From assembly GCA_049802875.1 (NCBI GenBank), contig JBARNH010000019.1, positions 16,572 through 80,571 of the forward strand: a DNA stretch of 64,000 bases, given 5' to 3'. This DNA is from Lutacidiplasma sp049802875 (GTDB taxonomy: Archaea; Thermoplasmatota; Thermoplasmata; Lutacidiplasmatales; UBA184). The translations under genes were made by a program, and so were the position numbers. Position 1 is the first letter of the stretch. Every line of letters starts with the position of its first letter. Positions 41,532-49,218 of this stretch are shown piece after piece. The notes beneath the pieces were generated by a model. That model worked only from the letters and a program-made list of their open reading frames with translations, ran no database searches and was not told the origin of the DNA.

Positions 41532-42035
41532 TTGATTTGGCTAGAACTGACGCTCGCTGTGCTCGTGGGCGCAGTCATAGGCTGGTTTACTAATGCGCTG
41601 ATTCGTAGAATAGGCCACAGCAAGGCGGACCAAAACCGACCCATCGCGACGTCCGGGAGCGAAGCCTCCGCATCCGGTACTGGAATTCGACCCCCCGAGG
41701 TTGCGGCTCCAATTTCGCCCGCGAGCGCGCAGCCGATTTCCCAAGACGCAGATTTGGCCGGGAGGGTAATCACTCACCTCGCGTCCCTGGGCCGGCTGAG
41801 GAACGATGAAGTGGGTCGGCTAGGATTCACCCAGAAGGGGATAATCGAAGGACTGGGGATTCGGCAAGGGACTCTCACCAAGGTACTTTCACGGCTTGAG
41901 AGTGCGAAGGTGGTAGAGGTAGCTCGAAGGCACGTACAGGGCCAATCCCATCGATTGAAAGTATACCGCCTAACAGCCCTCGGGGAATCGGTGGCCCGAG
42001 ATCTTCGCCACCGCCCGTCTACCACAAGGGAGTGA
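41532..42035 (+). CDS. Membrane-tethered winged-helix (MarR-like) protein
   Basis: A 167-residue protein. An N-terminal membrane helix (LELTLAVLVGAVIGWFTNALI, about 4-24) is followed by a Ser/Ala/Pro linker (30-72) and a winged-helix domain (75-160: VITHLASLGRLRNDEVGRLGFTQKGIIEGL...LSRLESAKVVEVARR...KVYRLTALG). Such tethered regulators couple an envelope signal to transcription. Start is a TTG at 41532, the first in-frame start before the helix. It follows the kelch/PKD gene by 100 bp and shares its lower G+C content. Targets unknown. Confidence 0.68.
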   Translation: MIWLELTLAVLVGAVIGWFTNALIRRIGHSKADQNRPIATSGSEASASGTGIRPPEVAAPISPASAQPISQDADLAGRVITHLASLGRLRNDEVGRLGFTQKGIIEGLGIRQGTLTKVLSRLESAKVVEVARRHVQGQSHRLKVYRLTALGESVARDLRHRPSTTRE

Positions 42036-42046
42036 CGACCATCTCG

Positions 42047-42068
42047 GGGCTTTGAAATCAGTTAGCCC
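42047..42068 (+). terminator. Hairpin after the tethered winged-helix gene
   Basis: 5-bp stem GGGCT/AGCCC, 11 bases after the stop at 42035, followed by CGTAAAAT. A possible terminator of the island genes. Confidence 0.3.
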
Positions 42069-42182
42069 GTAAAATCGTGCCTACTTTCACACCGCCGAAT
42101 CCGATTTCACGAAGGATGGGGCGATCCCGTTTTCCAAATTTTCGTGGACACGTGACCTCACCACGGTTCACTCCGGCTAACA

Positions 42183-42200
42183 GGGCGAAAACGTTCGCCC
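42183..42200 (-). terminator. Hairpin terminator of the TrmB-like gene
   Basis: GGGCGAA/TTCGCCC, a perfect 7-bp stem with a 4-base loop, just 4 bases beyond the stop codon of the TrmB-like gene on the minus strand. Confidence 0.45.
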
Positions 42201-42204
42201 CGGT

Positions 42205-43479
42205 TTAGGCGGGGGTGGCGGTGAAGACGCAGCCGCGACTCGCGTGCTTGGTGGGGTCTGGTTTCGACACTTCCCACCGCTGGCCGAGGCGGGTCTCGAG
42301 GACGGTGCGCAACAGCTGAGGGCACATCACCCGGCCGATCTCGGGTGAGTCCGAGGTGCAAGCGAAGCAGCCCGTGACCTGGAGAGTCAGGGGACGCTCC
42401 CGTACCACCGCGAGATGGCCCATCGTATGGGTCTCGTAGTACTCGCTCAGCGACCTCCCGATCTTCTCGGGCGTGTCCCCTTCGACGTCGTCGGCGATCT
42501 CTCGGCCGAGCTGTCGTGCGATCGTCTCGATCAGCTCGGGAAGGAGGAAATGGAATTCTCTCACCCCGGTCGCGCGCATCCCGAGCTGGGCGATATCCTT
42601 CAGCCGCTGGAACGGAACGGACTCCTTTCCTTGGACGACCGGCAAGACCGCCGCCGACGGGTTCTCCAATTCAACGAACCGAGACTCGGCCCGTTCTCCC
42701 GGCGCCCAGAGGCGTCGATGATAGTCGCGGGCCAACTGGATGAACATCGGGGCCGAGGACCACAGAGCGACCTGCTCCTCTCCGGTGCGGCCGAACCCCT
42801 CCTCGCTCGAAACGTAGACGAGCGCACCGAGTCGGTCGATCACGACCGAGCGGTTCATGACGGGGCCGGCCGAGTGGCGGAGCTCGGCGAACGAGGAGAG
42901 ATGCTTCGCGTCGACCAGGTTCTGTGAAGACACCTCCGTGACAATGCGCACCTTGACGCCCCGCGCCGAGGCTTCGCGGAGCGCGCGATCGGTCCCGGCG
43001 TCGATCACTCGCAGTAACGAGGTGCCGCTCGCACAGAGGAGCACTTGGTGCTCCGCCGTCCCCAATCGCTTGAGCAGAAATCGGTGGATCGTCTCTCGCC
43101 CTTCCAGGACCGCAAACTTGCGCGGGTCCCGCTCGTCGAACTCGGTCCGTGCGTCTTCCCAATCGGTCAGGATCTTGGCCCGGTCCTGTTGGAGACGGTG
43201 GACCCGGTCGGACGCCTTGCGGATCCACCGGTCGAGCAGTTCGTCGGGCGGGAGCGCCGCGAATCGCATCGGCCGTCCGCCGGTCGCCTGGAGCAGTCCG
43301 TCCGCGGCAAGTTGCTTGATGAATCGGTAGGCTTCGACCCGGCTCACGGCCGATAAGCGGGCCAGTTCGCTCGCGGTCTGGGGCCCGGAGCGGCACGCCG
43401 CGAGATAGACCCGGGCGCCCTTTTCCGGCACGCCGTGTTGCGCCAGAAGTTCCAGGAGCTCGGAGCCCGGCCGCCCCAC
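42205..43479 (-). CDS. TrmB-family transcriptional regulator
   Basis: A 424-residue protein: N-terminal winged helix (about 5-75: LLAQHGVPEKGARVYLAACRSG... TASELARLSAVSRVEAYRFI), a coiled linker, and a phospholipase-D-like/sugar-binding effector domain (~115-270). A C-terminal ~120-residue segment has several Cys (GCFACTSDS, VMCPQLL, RGCVF) and is not part of the usual TrmB. It is probably a sugar- or metabolite-responsive regulator. A TATA-like GTTTTAAC (43501-43508, read on the minus strand) lies 25 bp before the ATG at 43479, so it is transcribed separately from rps2. Confidence 0.75.
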   Translation of the reverse strand: MGRPGSELLELLAQHGVPEKGARVYLAACRSGPQTASELARLSAVSRVEAYRFIKQLAADGLLQATGGRPMRFAALPPDELLDRWIRKASDRVHRLQQDRAKILTDWEDARTEFDERDPRKFAVLEGRETIHRFLLKRLGTAEHQVLLCASGTSLLRVIDAGTDRALREASARGVKVRIVTEVSSQNLVDAKHLSSFAELRHSAGPVMNRSVVIDRLGALVYVSSEEGFGRTGEEQVALWSSAPMFIQLARDYHRRLWAPGERAESRFVELENPSAAVLPVVQGKESVPFQRLKDIAQLGMRATGVREFHFLLPELIETIARQLGREIADDVEGDTPEKIGRSLSEYYETHTMGHLAVVRERPLTLQVTGCFACTSDSPEIGRVMCPQLLRTVLETRLGQRWEVSKPDPTKHASRGCVFTATPA

Positions 43480-43500
43480 GACTTATCGAGCCGCCGAAGG

Positions 43501-43508
43501 GTTAAAAC
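43501..43508 (-). promoter_or_regulatory. TATA-like box of the TrmB-like gene
   Basis: Minus-strand GTTTTAAC, 25 bp upstream of the ATG at 43479; leaderless transcript predicted. Confidence 0.5.
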
Positions 43509-43532
43509 GGTGCGCGGACCGCGAACCGCCCG

Positions 43533-44189
43533 TCAGAGAGCGGCCTGGAAGTCCTCGATGGTCAGCGAGTACGGGACCTCGGTCCCGCCCGCGCGGCCCT
43601 TCAGGATCTCGCGCGCCAACAGCCAGTACACGGTCGCGAGCGCCACCCGTCCCTTGTTGTTGGCCGGGATCACCAGGTCGACATCTCGGGTCTCGTTGTT
43701 GACGTCACAGAGCCCGACGACGGGGATCCCGATCGACACCGCCTCGCTGAGCGCCTGTTGGTCCGTGGCGGGGTCCGTCACGAGGAGGACCTTCGGCTCG
43801 AAATACTCTGCCAGGTTCGGGTTCGTGAGGCAGCCCGGCACAAATCGTTCCGCGAAGGAGACCGCGCCGGTCGTCTTCGCGAAGACCCGCACGGGCTTCT
43901 GACCGTACTGCCGCTGGGAGACGACCAGGATCCGGTCGGCCGGGAACCGGTTGAGGAACTGAGACGCGAATCGGATCCGCCGGTCGGTCTCGCGGATGTC
44001 GAGGACGTGGAGCCCGTCAAATCGTACCTTATAGACGAAGCGACGCATGCTCGCCGACTTTTGCTGAGTGCCGATGTGGACTCCCGAGGTGAGGTACGTC
44101 TCCTCGGGGACCAGGAGCTCGCCCGGACGGATGTCCTGACCGTCCGTGTCGGCCACCCGCTCCTCGACCATCACCTCGTCGTCGGGCAT
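43533..44189 (-). CDS. rps2: 30S ribosomal protein S2
   Basis: A 218-residue small-subunit ribosomal protein. Typical archaeal S2 blocks: YLTSGVHIGTQQKSASMRRFVYKVRFDGLHVLDI, ILVVSQRQYGQKPV, VPGCLTNPNL, LLVTDPATDQQALSEA, IPVVGLCDVNN and VIPANNKGRVALATVYWLLAREIL. The acidic N-terminus (~25 residues) is a bit longer than usual. It is 5 bp after enolase, an old archaeal arrangement (eno-rps2). Confidence 0.94.
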   Translation of the reverse strand: MPDDEVMVEERVADTDGQDIRPGELLVPEETYLTSGVHIGTQQKSASMRRFVYKVRFDGLHVLDIRETDRRIRFASQFLNRFPADRILVVSQRQYGQKPVRVFAKTTGAVSFAERFVPGCLTNPNLAEYFEPKVLLVTDPATDQQALSEAVSIGIPVVGLCDVNNETRDVDLVIPANNKGRVALATVYWLLAREILKGRAGGTEVPYSLTIEDFQAAL

Positions 44190-44194
44190 TCGTC

Positions 44195-45409
44195 CTATCC
44201 TTCCGTGGCGCGGCGGAGCCGCAGAAGCTCATTTAGTTTTGCTACGCGCTCGCCGCCCACTACACCGCACTTCAGTGCGCGTGCCCCGGTTCCGAGGGCG
44301 ACGTGGGCGAGCCATCCCTCGGGGACCTCGCCGGACCGGTGGGAGGTGACGGTCGCCCATTGGTTCGCTCGAGCAAGGTCCACCGTCGCTAGGGTATCCG
44401 TGAGGGTTCCGACCTGATTGACTTTGATGAGAACGGCGTTGGACGCGTGGCGGGCGACTCCGTCCTTCAGCCGTCGCACGTCGGTCGTGTAGATGTCGTC
44501 GCCCACGACGAGACTCTTCCCCCCGATCGCTTTGGTCACCGATGCGAATCCATCGAACTCCTCCTCGCCCAGCGGGTCCTCGACGTATCGCAGCCCGAAC
44601 CGGTCCACGAGATCCGCGACGAGAGCTACTTGATCCTCGGTTCCGAGCTTCCGGTCCCGGTAGCGATAGAGGCCGTCGCGGTAGAACTCGCTCGCCGCCA
44701 GGTCGACTCCCGGATGGACCTCGACGTGAAGCTCATCTCGGACCTGGCTGCAGGCTTCGGTCAGCGCTTGCAGCGCTGCTTCGTTCCCCAGCGGTGCGAC
44801 CCATCCTCCCTCGTCCCCTCGGCCCAGCGCTACGTTCGGGAGGGCGCGGTGCAACGACTCCCCGAGCAGTCCGTGTACCCGGATAGCTGCGGCGATAGAG
44901 GCTCGGGGGTCGGGAGATTCTGCGTAGGCAATGAACTCCTGGAACTCCGGTCCCCCGATGGCGTGAACACCCCCGTTCATGCAATTCCCCACGATCGCGG
45001 GGAACGTACGACCGTCGACCCCCGGCCGAGCGATCACCTTCCAGAACGGCTGTCGGGCATCTTCCCCATGGGCCATCGCACACGCGACCGAGATCGCCGT
45101 AGCGGAATTTCCTCCGATCCCCGAGAAGTCCGAGGTCCCGTCGACCTCGTGGAGTACCCGGTCGACCGCCCCCTGGTCGGCCGGGTCGAGCCCGATCAGT
45201 GCGGGGACGACTCGCAACCGGGCGGTCGACAGCGCCTCGGGCACGCCGCCCGGAGGGAACGCCCGAACCTCATGGACCCCGGTGCTCGCACCGCTGGGCG
45301 CTCCCGCCCGTGCGTGGGCGCCCGAGTCGAGGGTGATCGTCGCCTCGACGGTCGCCCGCCCCCGGCTATCGAACAGCGATTCGACGTCGACCGACGCGAT
45401 CCGGCTCAT
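44195..45409 (-). CDS. eno: Enolase
   Basis: A 404-residue glycolytic enzyme interconverting 2-phosphoglycerate and phosphoenolpyruvate. Active-site pieces are present: GAPSGASTG, FQEFIAY, GRGDEGGW, the metal ligands in GVDLAASEFY, YVEDPLGEEEF and VVGDDIYTTD, the catalytic Lys in LIKVNQVGT and SHRSGE. The segment after SHRSGE (usually T-E-D-T-x-I-A-D-L) is here VPEGWLAHVAL, and the C-terminus lacks the usual QIKTG (ALKCG); both are unusual. Start ATG overlaps the epimerase stop (ATGA). Function is likely intact. Confidence 0.93.
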   Translation of the reverse strand: MSRIASVDVESLFDSRGRATVEATITLDSGAHARAGAPSGASTGVHEVRAFPPGGVPEALSTARLRVVPALIGLDPADQGAVDRVLHEVDGTSDFSGIGGNSATAISVACAMAHGEDARQPFWKVIARPGVDGRTFPAIVGNCMNGGVHAIGGPEFQEFIAYAESPDPRASIAAAIRVHGLLGESLHRALPNVALGRGDEGGWVAPLGNEAALQALTEACSQVRDELHVEVHPGVDLAASEFYRDGLYRYRDRKLGTEDQVALVADLVDRFGLRYVEDPLGEEEFDGFASVTKAIGGKSLVVGDDIYTTDVRRLKDGVARHASNAVLIKVNQVGTLTDTLATVDLARANQWATVTSHRSGEVPEGWLAHVALGTGARALKCGVVGGERVAKLNELLRLRRATEG

Positions 45410-45801
45410 GGACCTTCCACGAACTCGACGAGGACGCCGCCGAACGCGGAGGGGTGCGCAAACCCCACCCGGCGCCCGCGGGCCCCGGGCCGCGCGCGTT
45501 CGTCCACTACGCGCTCCCCCCGTCGCTGCACCTCAGTGAGCGCGGCGTCGACGTTCGGGACGGTAAACGCCAGATGGTGCACTCCCGAGCCGCGAGTTTC
45601 GAGGAACCGGGCGACGGGAGAGGAGGGGTCGGTGGGTTCGAGCAGTTCTACGTGCGTTTCTCCGACCGCCATGAACGCGACTCGTACCCGGTTGGAAGCG
45701 ACCTCCTCCGGCGGGCCGTCGGGGGGACCGGTGAGTGGCCTCCAGCGCTCGATCGCGGCCGCAAGGTCCGGAACCGCGATCCCGACGTGGTCGAGCTTCA
45801 T
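45406..45801 (-). CDS. mce: Methylmalonyl-CoA epimerase
   Basis: A 131-residue glyoxalase-fold enzyme interconverting (S)- and (R)-methylmalonyl-CoA. Metal-ligand positions are visible: LDHVGIAVPDL (first His), VELLEP (Glu), VHHLAFTVPNV (second His) and LVEF (Glu). The start at 45801 (MKLDHVG) is chosen since the family begins there. It lies 17 bp after the mutase large-subunit gene, giving the R epimer used by the mutase. It overlaps enolase by four bases. Confidence 0.9.
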   Translation of the reverse strand: MKLDHVGIAVPDLAAAIERWRPLTGPPDGPPEEVASNRVRVAFMAVGETHVELLEPTDPSSPVARFLETRGSGVHHLAFTVPNVDAALTEVQRRGERVVDERARPGARGRRVGFAHPSAFGGVLVEFVEGP

Positions 45802-45818
45802 TCCGCCGGCCTCCGTGC

Positions 45819-47498
45819 TTAGAACGCCCGAGAGGGGGCGTGTTCGCCGAACAAACGGCGCCAGACGTCGGCGATCTCTCCGAGCGTCGCGCCGTCCCGG
45901 ACGCTTGTGAGGACGAAGGGGAGGACGTTCCGACCGGATTCGGTGGCCCGCTCCAGCTCGCTCAACGCCGCGGTCGTTTTCCCCTGGTCCCGTTCGCCCC
46001 GCCACTTCCGAACCGCGTTGGCCTGCTGTCGCTCCTCGGCGGGCGTGATCCGCTGGACCTTGACGCCCTTCTCCCCGGCCTCGGCGAAGAGCGTGAAATC
46101 CGAGTTCCCCTCGGTGTAATCGTTCACCCCAACGACGACCTCGCCCTTCTGTTCGCGGGCCCGGGCGACTCGGTAGGCCTCCCGAGCGATCTCAGAGGCC
46201 AGGAAGCCACGCTCGATCGCCGCCAAGGCGCCCCCCATCTCCTCGATCCGGTGGAGATACTCTTGGGCTTCCCGCTCGATCTGGTCGGTCAGATATTCGA
46301 TCTCGTAGGCGCCGCCGAGAGGGTCGACCGTATTCGCCACGCCGGATTCCTCGGCGAGGATCTGCTGGGTCCGAAGCGCGAGCCTCGCCGACGGCTCGGT
46401 CGGGAGTCCGAGCGCCTCATCGAGCGCGTTCGTGTGCAACGACTGAGTGCCGCCCAGGACCGCGGCCAACGCCTCGAGGGTCGTGCGGACGACGTTCAAC
46501 TCGGGTTGCTGCGCGGTCAAGCTCGAGCCGGCGGTCTGCGTATGGAACCGCAGCTGCTTCGAGCGAGCCTCGCGAGCGCCGAAGGTCTCCTGCACGATCT
46601 TTGCCCACAGCCGGCGAGCCGCCCGGAACTTGGCGATCTCCTCGAGGAAATTCCGATCCGACGAGAAGAAGAACGAGAGACGCGGCAAGAAGTCGTCGAG
46701 GTCCAGTCCCCGCGCCTGGACCGCCCGGACGTACGCGATTGCGTTCGACAAGGTGAAGGCGACCTCCTGAACCGCGGTGGCGCCGGCCTCTCGCATGTGG
46801 TAGCCCGAGACCGAGATGTAGTTCCACTGCGGCATCTCCCGTGTCGCGAACTCGATCAGGTCCACCGCGAGTCGCAGCGACGCGGTGGGCGGGTAGATGT
46901 ACGTTCCTCGCGCAACGTACTCCTTGAGGATGTCGTTCTGGACCGTTCCGCCCAGACGAGCGCGCGGCACGCCGTTCTCCTCCCCGACCGCGACCAACAG
47001 CGCCGTGAGGATCGGGGCGGTCGCGTTGATCGTCATCGAGACGGTGGCGCGGTCGAGCGGAAGACCTCGAAAGAGCGAGCGCATGTCGCCGAGGGACGCG
47101 ATGGGCACCCCGACGCGCCCGACCTCCCCGACCGCGCGCTCATGGTCCGAGTCGTAGCCGTTCTGCGTCGGCAGGTCAAAGGCGACCGAGAGGCCGGTTT
47201 GACCCCCTTTGAGGAGAAAATGGAACCGTCGGTTCGTGGCCTCGGCGCTGCCAAATCCCGAGTATTGCCGCAGCGTCCAGAGTCGTCCCCGGTACATCGT
47301 CGGTTGGATGCCGCGCGTGTACGGGTAGGAGCCGGGAAAGCCCACGTTCTCCAGAAACTGCGCGTCCGGGTCGTCCGGGCGGTCGACGAGCAGGGGAAGG
47401 CGACCGCCATCGACCTTGGGGCCGATCGCAGCTCGCGCGTCGGCCTCCCACCGAACGCGGCCGCGGGTCGGTTTTGACGCGCGTCCGGAGCGGGCCAT
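45819..47498 (-). CDS. mcmA: Methylmalonyl-CoA mutase large (catalytic) subunit
   Basis: A 559-residue TIM-barrel subunit without the B12-binding domain, as usual in archaea; the partner is mcmB at 17617-18033. RGIQPTMYRGRLWTLRQYSGFG, GLSVAFDLPTQNGYDSDH, GTVQNDILKEYVARGTYIYPP and LRFHTQTAGSSLTAQQPELN are family blocks. The Tyr in RQYSGF and the Arg in VARGTY match methylmalonyl-CoA mutase substrate residues, whereas isobutyryl-CoA mutases carry Phe and Gln there, so substrate choice is supported. ATG at 47498 starts 24 bp after pheT. Confidence 0.93.
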   Translation of the reverse strand: MARSGRASKPTRGRVRWEADARAAIGPKVDGGRLPLLVDRPDDPDAQFLENVGFPGSYPYTRGIQPTMYRGRLWTLRQYSGFGSAEATNRRFHFLLKGGQTGLSVAFDLPTQNGYDSDHERAVGEVGRVGVPIASLGDMRSLFRGLPLDRATVSMTINATAPILTALLVAVGEENGVPRARLGGTVQNDILKEYVARGTYIYPPTASLRLAVDLIEFATREMPQWNYISVSGYHMREAGATAVQEVAFTLSNAIAYVRAVQARGLDLDDFLPRLSFFFSSDRNFLEEIAKFRAARRLWAKIVQETFGAREARSKQLRFHTQTAGSSLTAQQPELNVVRTTLEALAAVLGGTQSLHTNALDEALGLPTEPSARLALRTQQILAEESGVANTVDPLGGAYEIEYLTDQIEREAQEYLHRIEEMGGALAAIERGFLASEIAREAYRVARAREQKGEVVVGVNDYTEGNSDFTLFAEAGEKGVKVQRITPAEERQQANAVRKWRGERDQGKTTAALSELERATESGRNVLPFVLTSVRDGATLGEIADVWRRLFGEHAPSRAF

Positions 47499-47521
47499 CG
47501 GCGTGGGACCGGAGGGCGTTA

Positions 47522-49216
47522 TTAATCGATTTCCTGAGGGCCCACGAGCGGCGCGAGCCGCGTCAGGTCGAGCTCCGCCCAGGCCACGGGCACCGGCACA
47601 CCGATCGAGGCGAGCACCTCGGGATGAAGCTCCCCGAGTTCGGCCACCGCCTCCCCCGCGACGCGCACCCGGGCGGCGCGGCCCGGGATCGTACCGGGAA
47701 GCTCCGCCGGTTCGCGCACCGGGACGATGTCCACGGTCCTCAGGAGATATTCGATCACTGCGGCGGCATCGGCAAATCCCGCGGTGTCGCTCGCCACGAG
47801 AACTCCGGCCCGGTAACGCGTCTCCGCGCCGGTCTCGGCGGTTGGCTGAGCGACCAGGACCGGACCGACCTCCCCCACCGTCTGGGGATAGCCATGACGG
47901 GTGTTGTGAGCGAGAACTTCGAGATGGGAGATCAGGAGACGGTCCCGGACGAAGGCGAACTCGGCCGAGGGTGGGTTCGCGAGGCGGACCGGCGACGTTC
48001 CCGGGATTCTTCGGACCGCGTTCTCGGAGACTAGGAGCGAGGTGTGCGGAGCGGCGCAACCGAGTCCGAGCAACGTCGTAGCGAACCGTCGACGAAAGAC
48101 GGTTTCTCTGCGTCGGCGGCCCCTCGTGAAGCTGGGCGGCAGAATCCCGTCCTCCGGACGAATCGCTTGGGCCAGGATCACCTCCTCGGTCAGGTCTACG
48201 GGGGCCAGCAGGTCGGGTCGCCACGGCGGCACCTCGACCCTCCACCCTCCCGCATGAGGATGGGCCGTGAGACGATCGCGGCCGAGTCGCCGCTCGACCT
48301 CGCCGGGCGGGTAGGTCGCTCCGGCAATGGAGTGGAGGAGCGGCGACGGAAGTTCGACCGCTCTCGGAGCGAACAGGTCCCGTCCGTCCGAGAGCGTAGT
48401 GCCGTCGCCACGGACACCGACCGGGCCCACGGACCATCCTTGGCTCGCGAAGACCACGAGGAGGAGCCCGAGCGCCTCTCGGACCGCGCGGTCACGCGTT
48501 CCGGTCGACTCGAGGAGTAGCCGGCGATCGCCGACTCGCGCCTCTCCACCGGTTCGGCCGTTCAGGATCGGCGGGAGACTCAGTATCGTCCCCTGGGCGT
48601 CTCGGATCGTCAGGCACCGGTCCTCGAGCCGACCCAACGCGCCGTATCGGAGGGCCATAGGGTGTTCGGGGAAGAACCGGTCGGCGGAGACCTCTTCCGC
48701 GGCGTCCAATGGGACGAAGTGAACCCCGCTCATCGGTTCGAGCGCGTACCGGAACGGAGGGGTGAGCCGGTCGTACGGGTAGATCCCCAGGCTCGCCGCG
48801 CGGCGGTCCCGCCCTACGCTCGCGTGAAGGACCTCCTGGAACCGAATCGCCTCGGCCAACGTACCGGCATCGAGCCCCGCGTCGGTTGGGGACTCCACGA
48901 CCACGCCCACGATCACCGGCCGGAGCGCCCCGACCGAAGCGTCCACCTCGAACGAAGGGGCCGGCGATCCGGCGACCATGAGGCGCTCGTGGGGGAGGCC
49001 TTTCGCGGCGTCGGTGGCCCCCTCGAGGTGGAGGGCGAGCCCGCCCTCCGATAAGAGGTCCAACCGGTCCGGGGTGACCGACACAGTGAGGGTCTCCGCA
49101 TCTTGGAGCTCGAGCTCGGCCTTGGAGGTGAACAGGAGGTCTTCGAGGGCAGCGTTCGAGAGGGGCCCGGCAAGCCGTTCGATGACCCGGTCCCGACGGA
49201 GCACGGATTGGGGCAC
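47522..49216 (-). CDS. pheT: Phenylalanine--tRNA ligase subunit beta
   Basis: A 564-residue archaeal-type PheRS beta subunit, which forms the (alpha-beta)2 enzyme with pheS. Recognisable blocks: VTPDRLDLLSEGGLALHLEG (B1 domain), LPPILNGRTGGEARVGDR, LAQAIRPEDGILPPSF (linker to catalytic-like B6/B7), FAFVRDRLLISHLEVLAHNTRHGYPQTVGEVGPVL and LGELHPEVLASIGVPVPVAWAELDL at the C-terminus. Start GTG at 49216 lies two bases after the pheS stop; an upstream extension is the pheS gene in another frame. Confidence 0.93.
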   Translation of the reverse strand: MPQSVLRRDRVIERLAGPLSNAALEDLLFTSKAELELQDAETLTVSVTPDRLDLLSEGGLALHLEGATDAAKGLPHERLMVAGSPAPSFEVDASVGALRPVIVGVVVESPTDAGLDAGTLAEAIRFQEVLHASVGRDRRAASLGIYPYDRLTPPFRYALEPMSGVHFVPLDAAEEVSADRFFPEHPMALRYGALGRLEDRCLTIRDAQGTILSLPPILNGRTGGEARVGDRRLLLESTGTRDRAVREALGLLLVVFASQGWSVGPVGVRGDGTTLSDGRDLFAPRAVELPSPLLHSIAGATYPPGEVERRLGRDRLTAHPHAGGWRVEVPPWRPDLLAPVDLTEEVILAQAIRPEDGILPPSFTRGRRRRETVFRRRFATTLLGLGCAAPHTSLLVSENAVRRIPGTSPVRLANPPSAEFAFVRDRLLISHLEVLAHNTRHGYPQTVGEVGPVLVAQPTAETGAETRYRAGVLVASDTAGFADAAAVIEYLLRTVDIVPVREPAELPGTIPGRAARVRVAGEAVAELGELHPEVLASIGVPVPVAWAELDLTRLAPLVGPQEID

Positions 49217-49218
49217 CG

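Noticed and set aside
37430..42204. Intact prophage or transposon
   Set aside because: No integrase, transposase, terminal repeats or attachment-site duplication can be seen; only three cargo-like genes.
45819..47498. Isobutyryl-CoA mutase instead of methylmalonyl-CoA mutase
   Set aside because: The Tyr in RQYSGF and the Arg in VARGTY are the methylmalonyl-CoA residues; an epimerase gene follows directly.
47499..48437. N-terminal extension of the mutase large subunit (frame open to 48437)
   Set aside because: The extension is Arg/Pro/Gly-rich shadow of the pheT gene in another frame; mutases of this type start near MARSGRAS.
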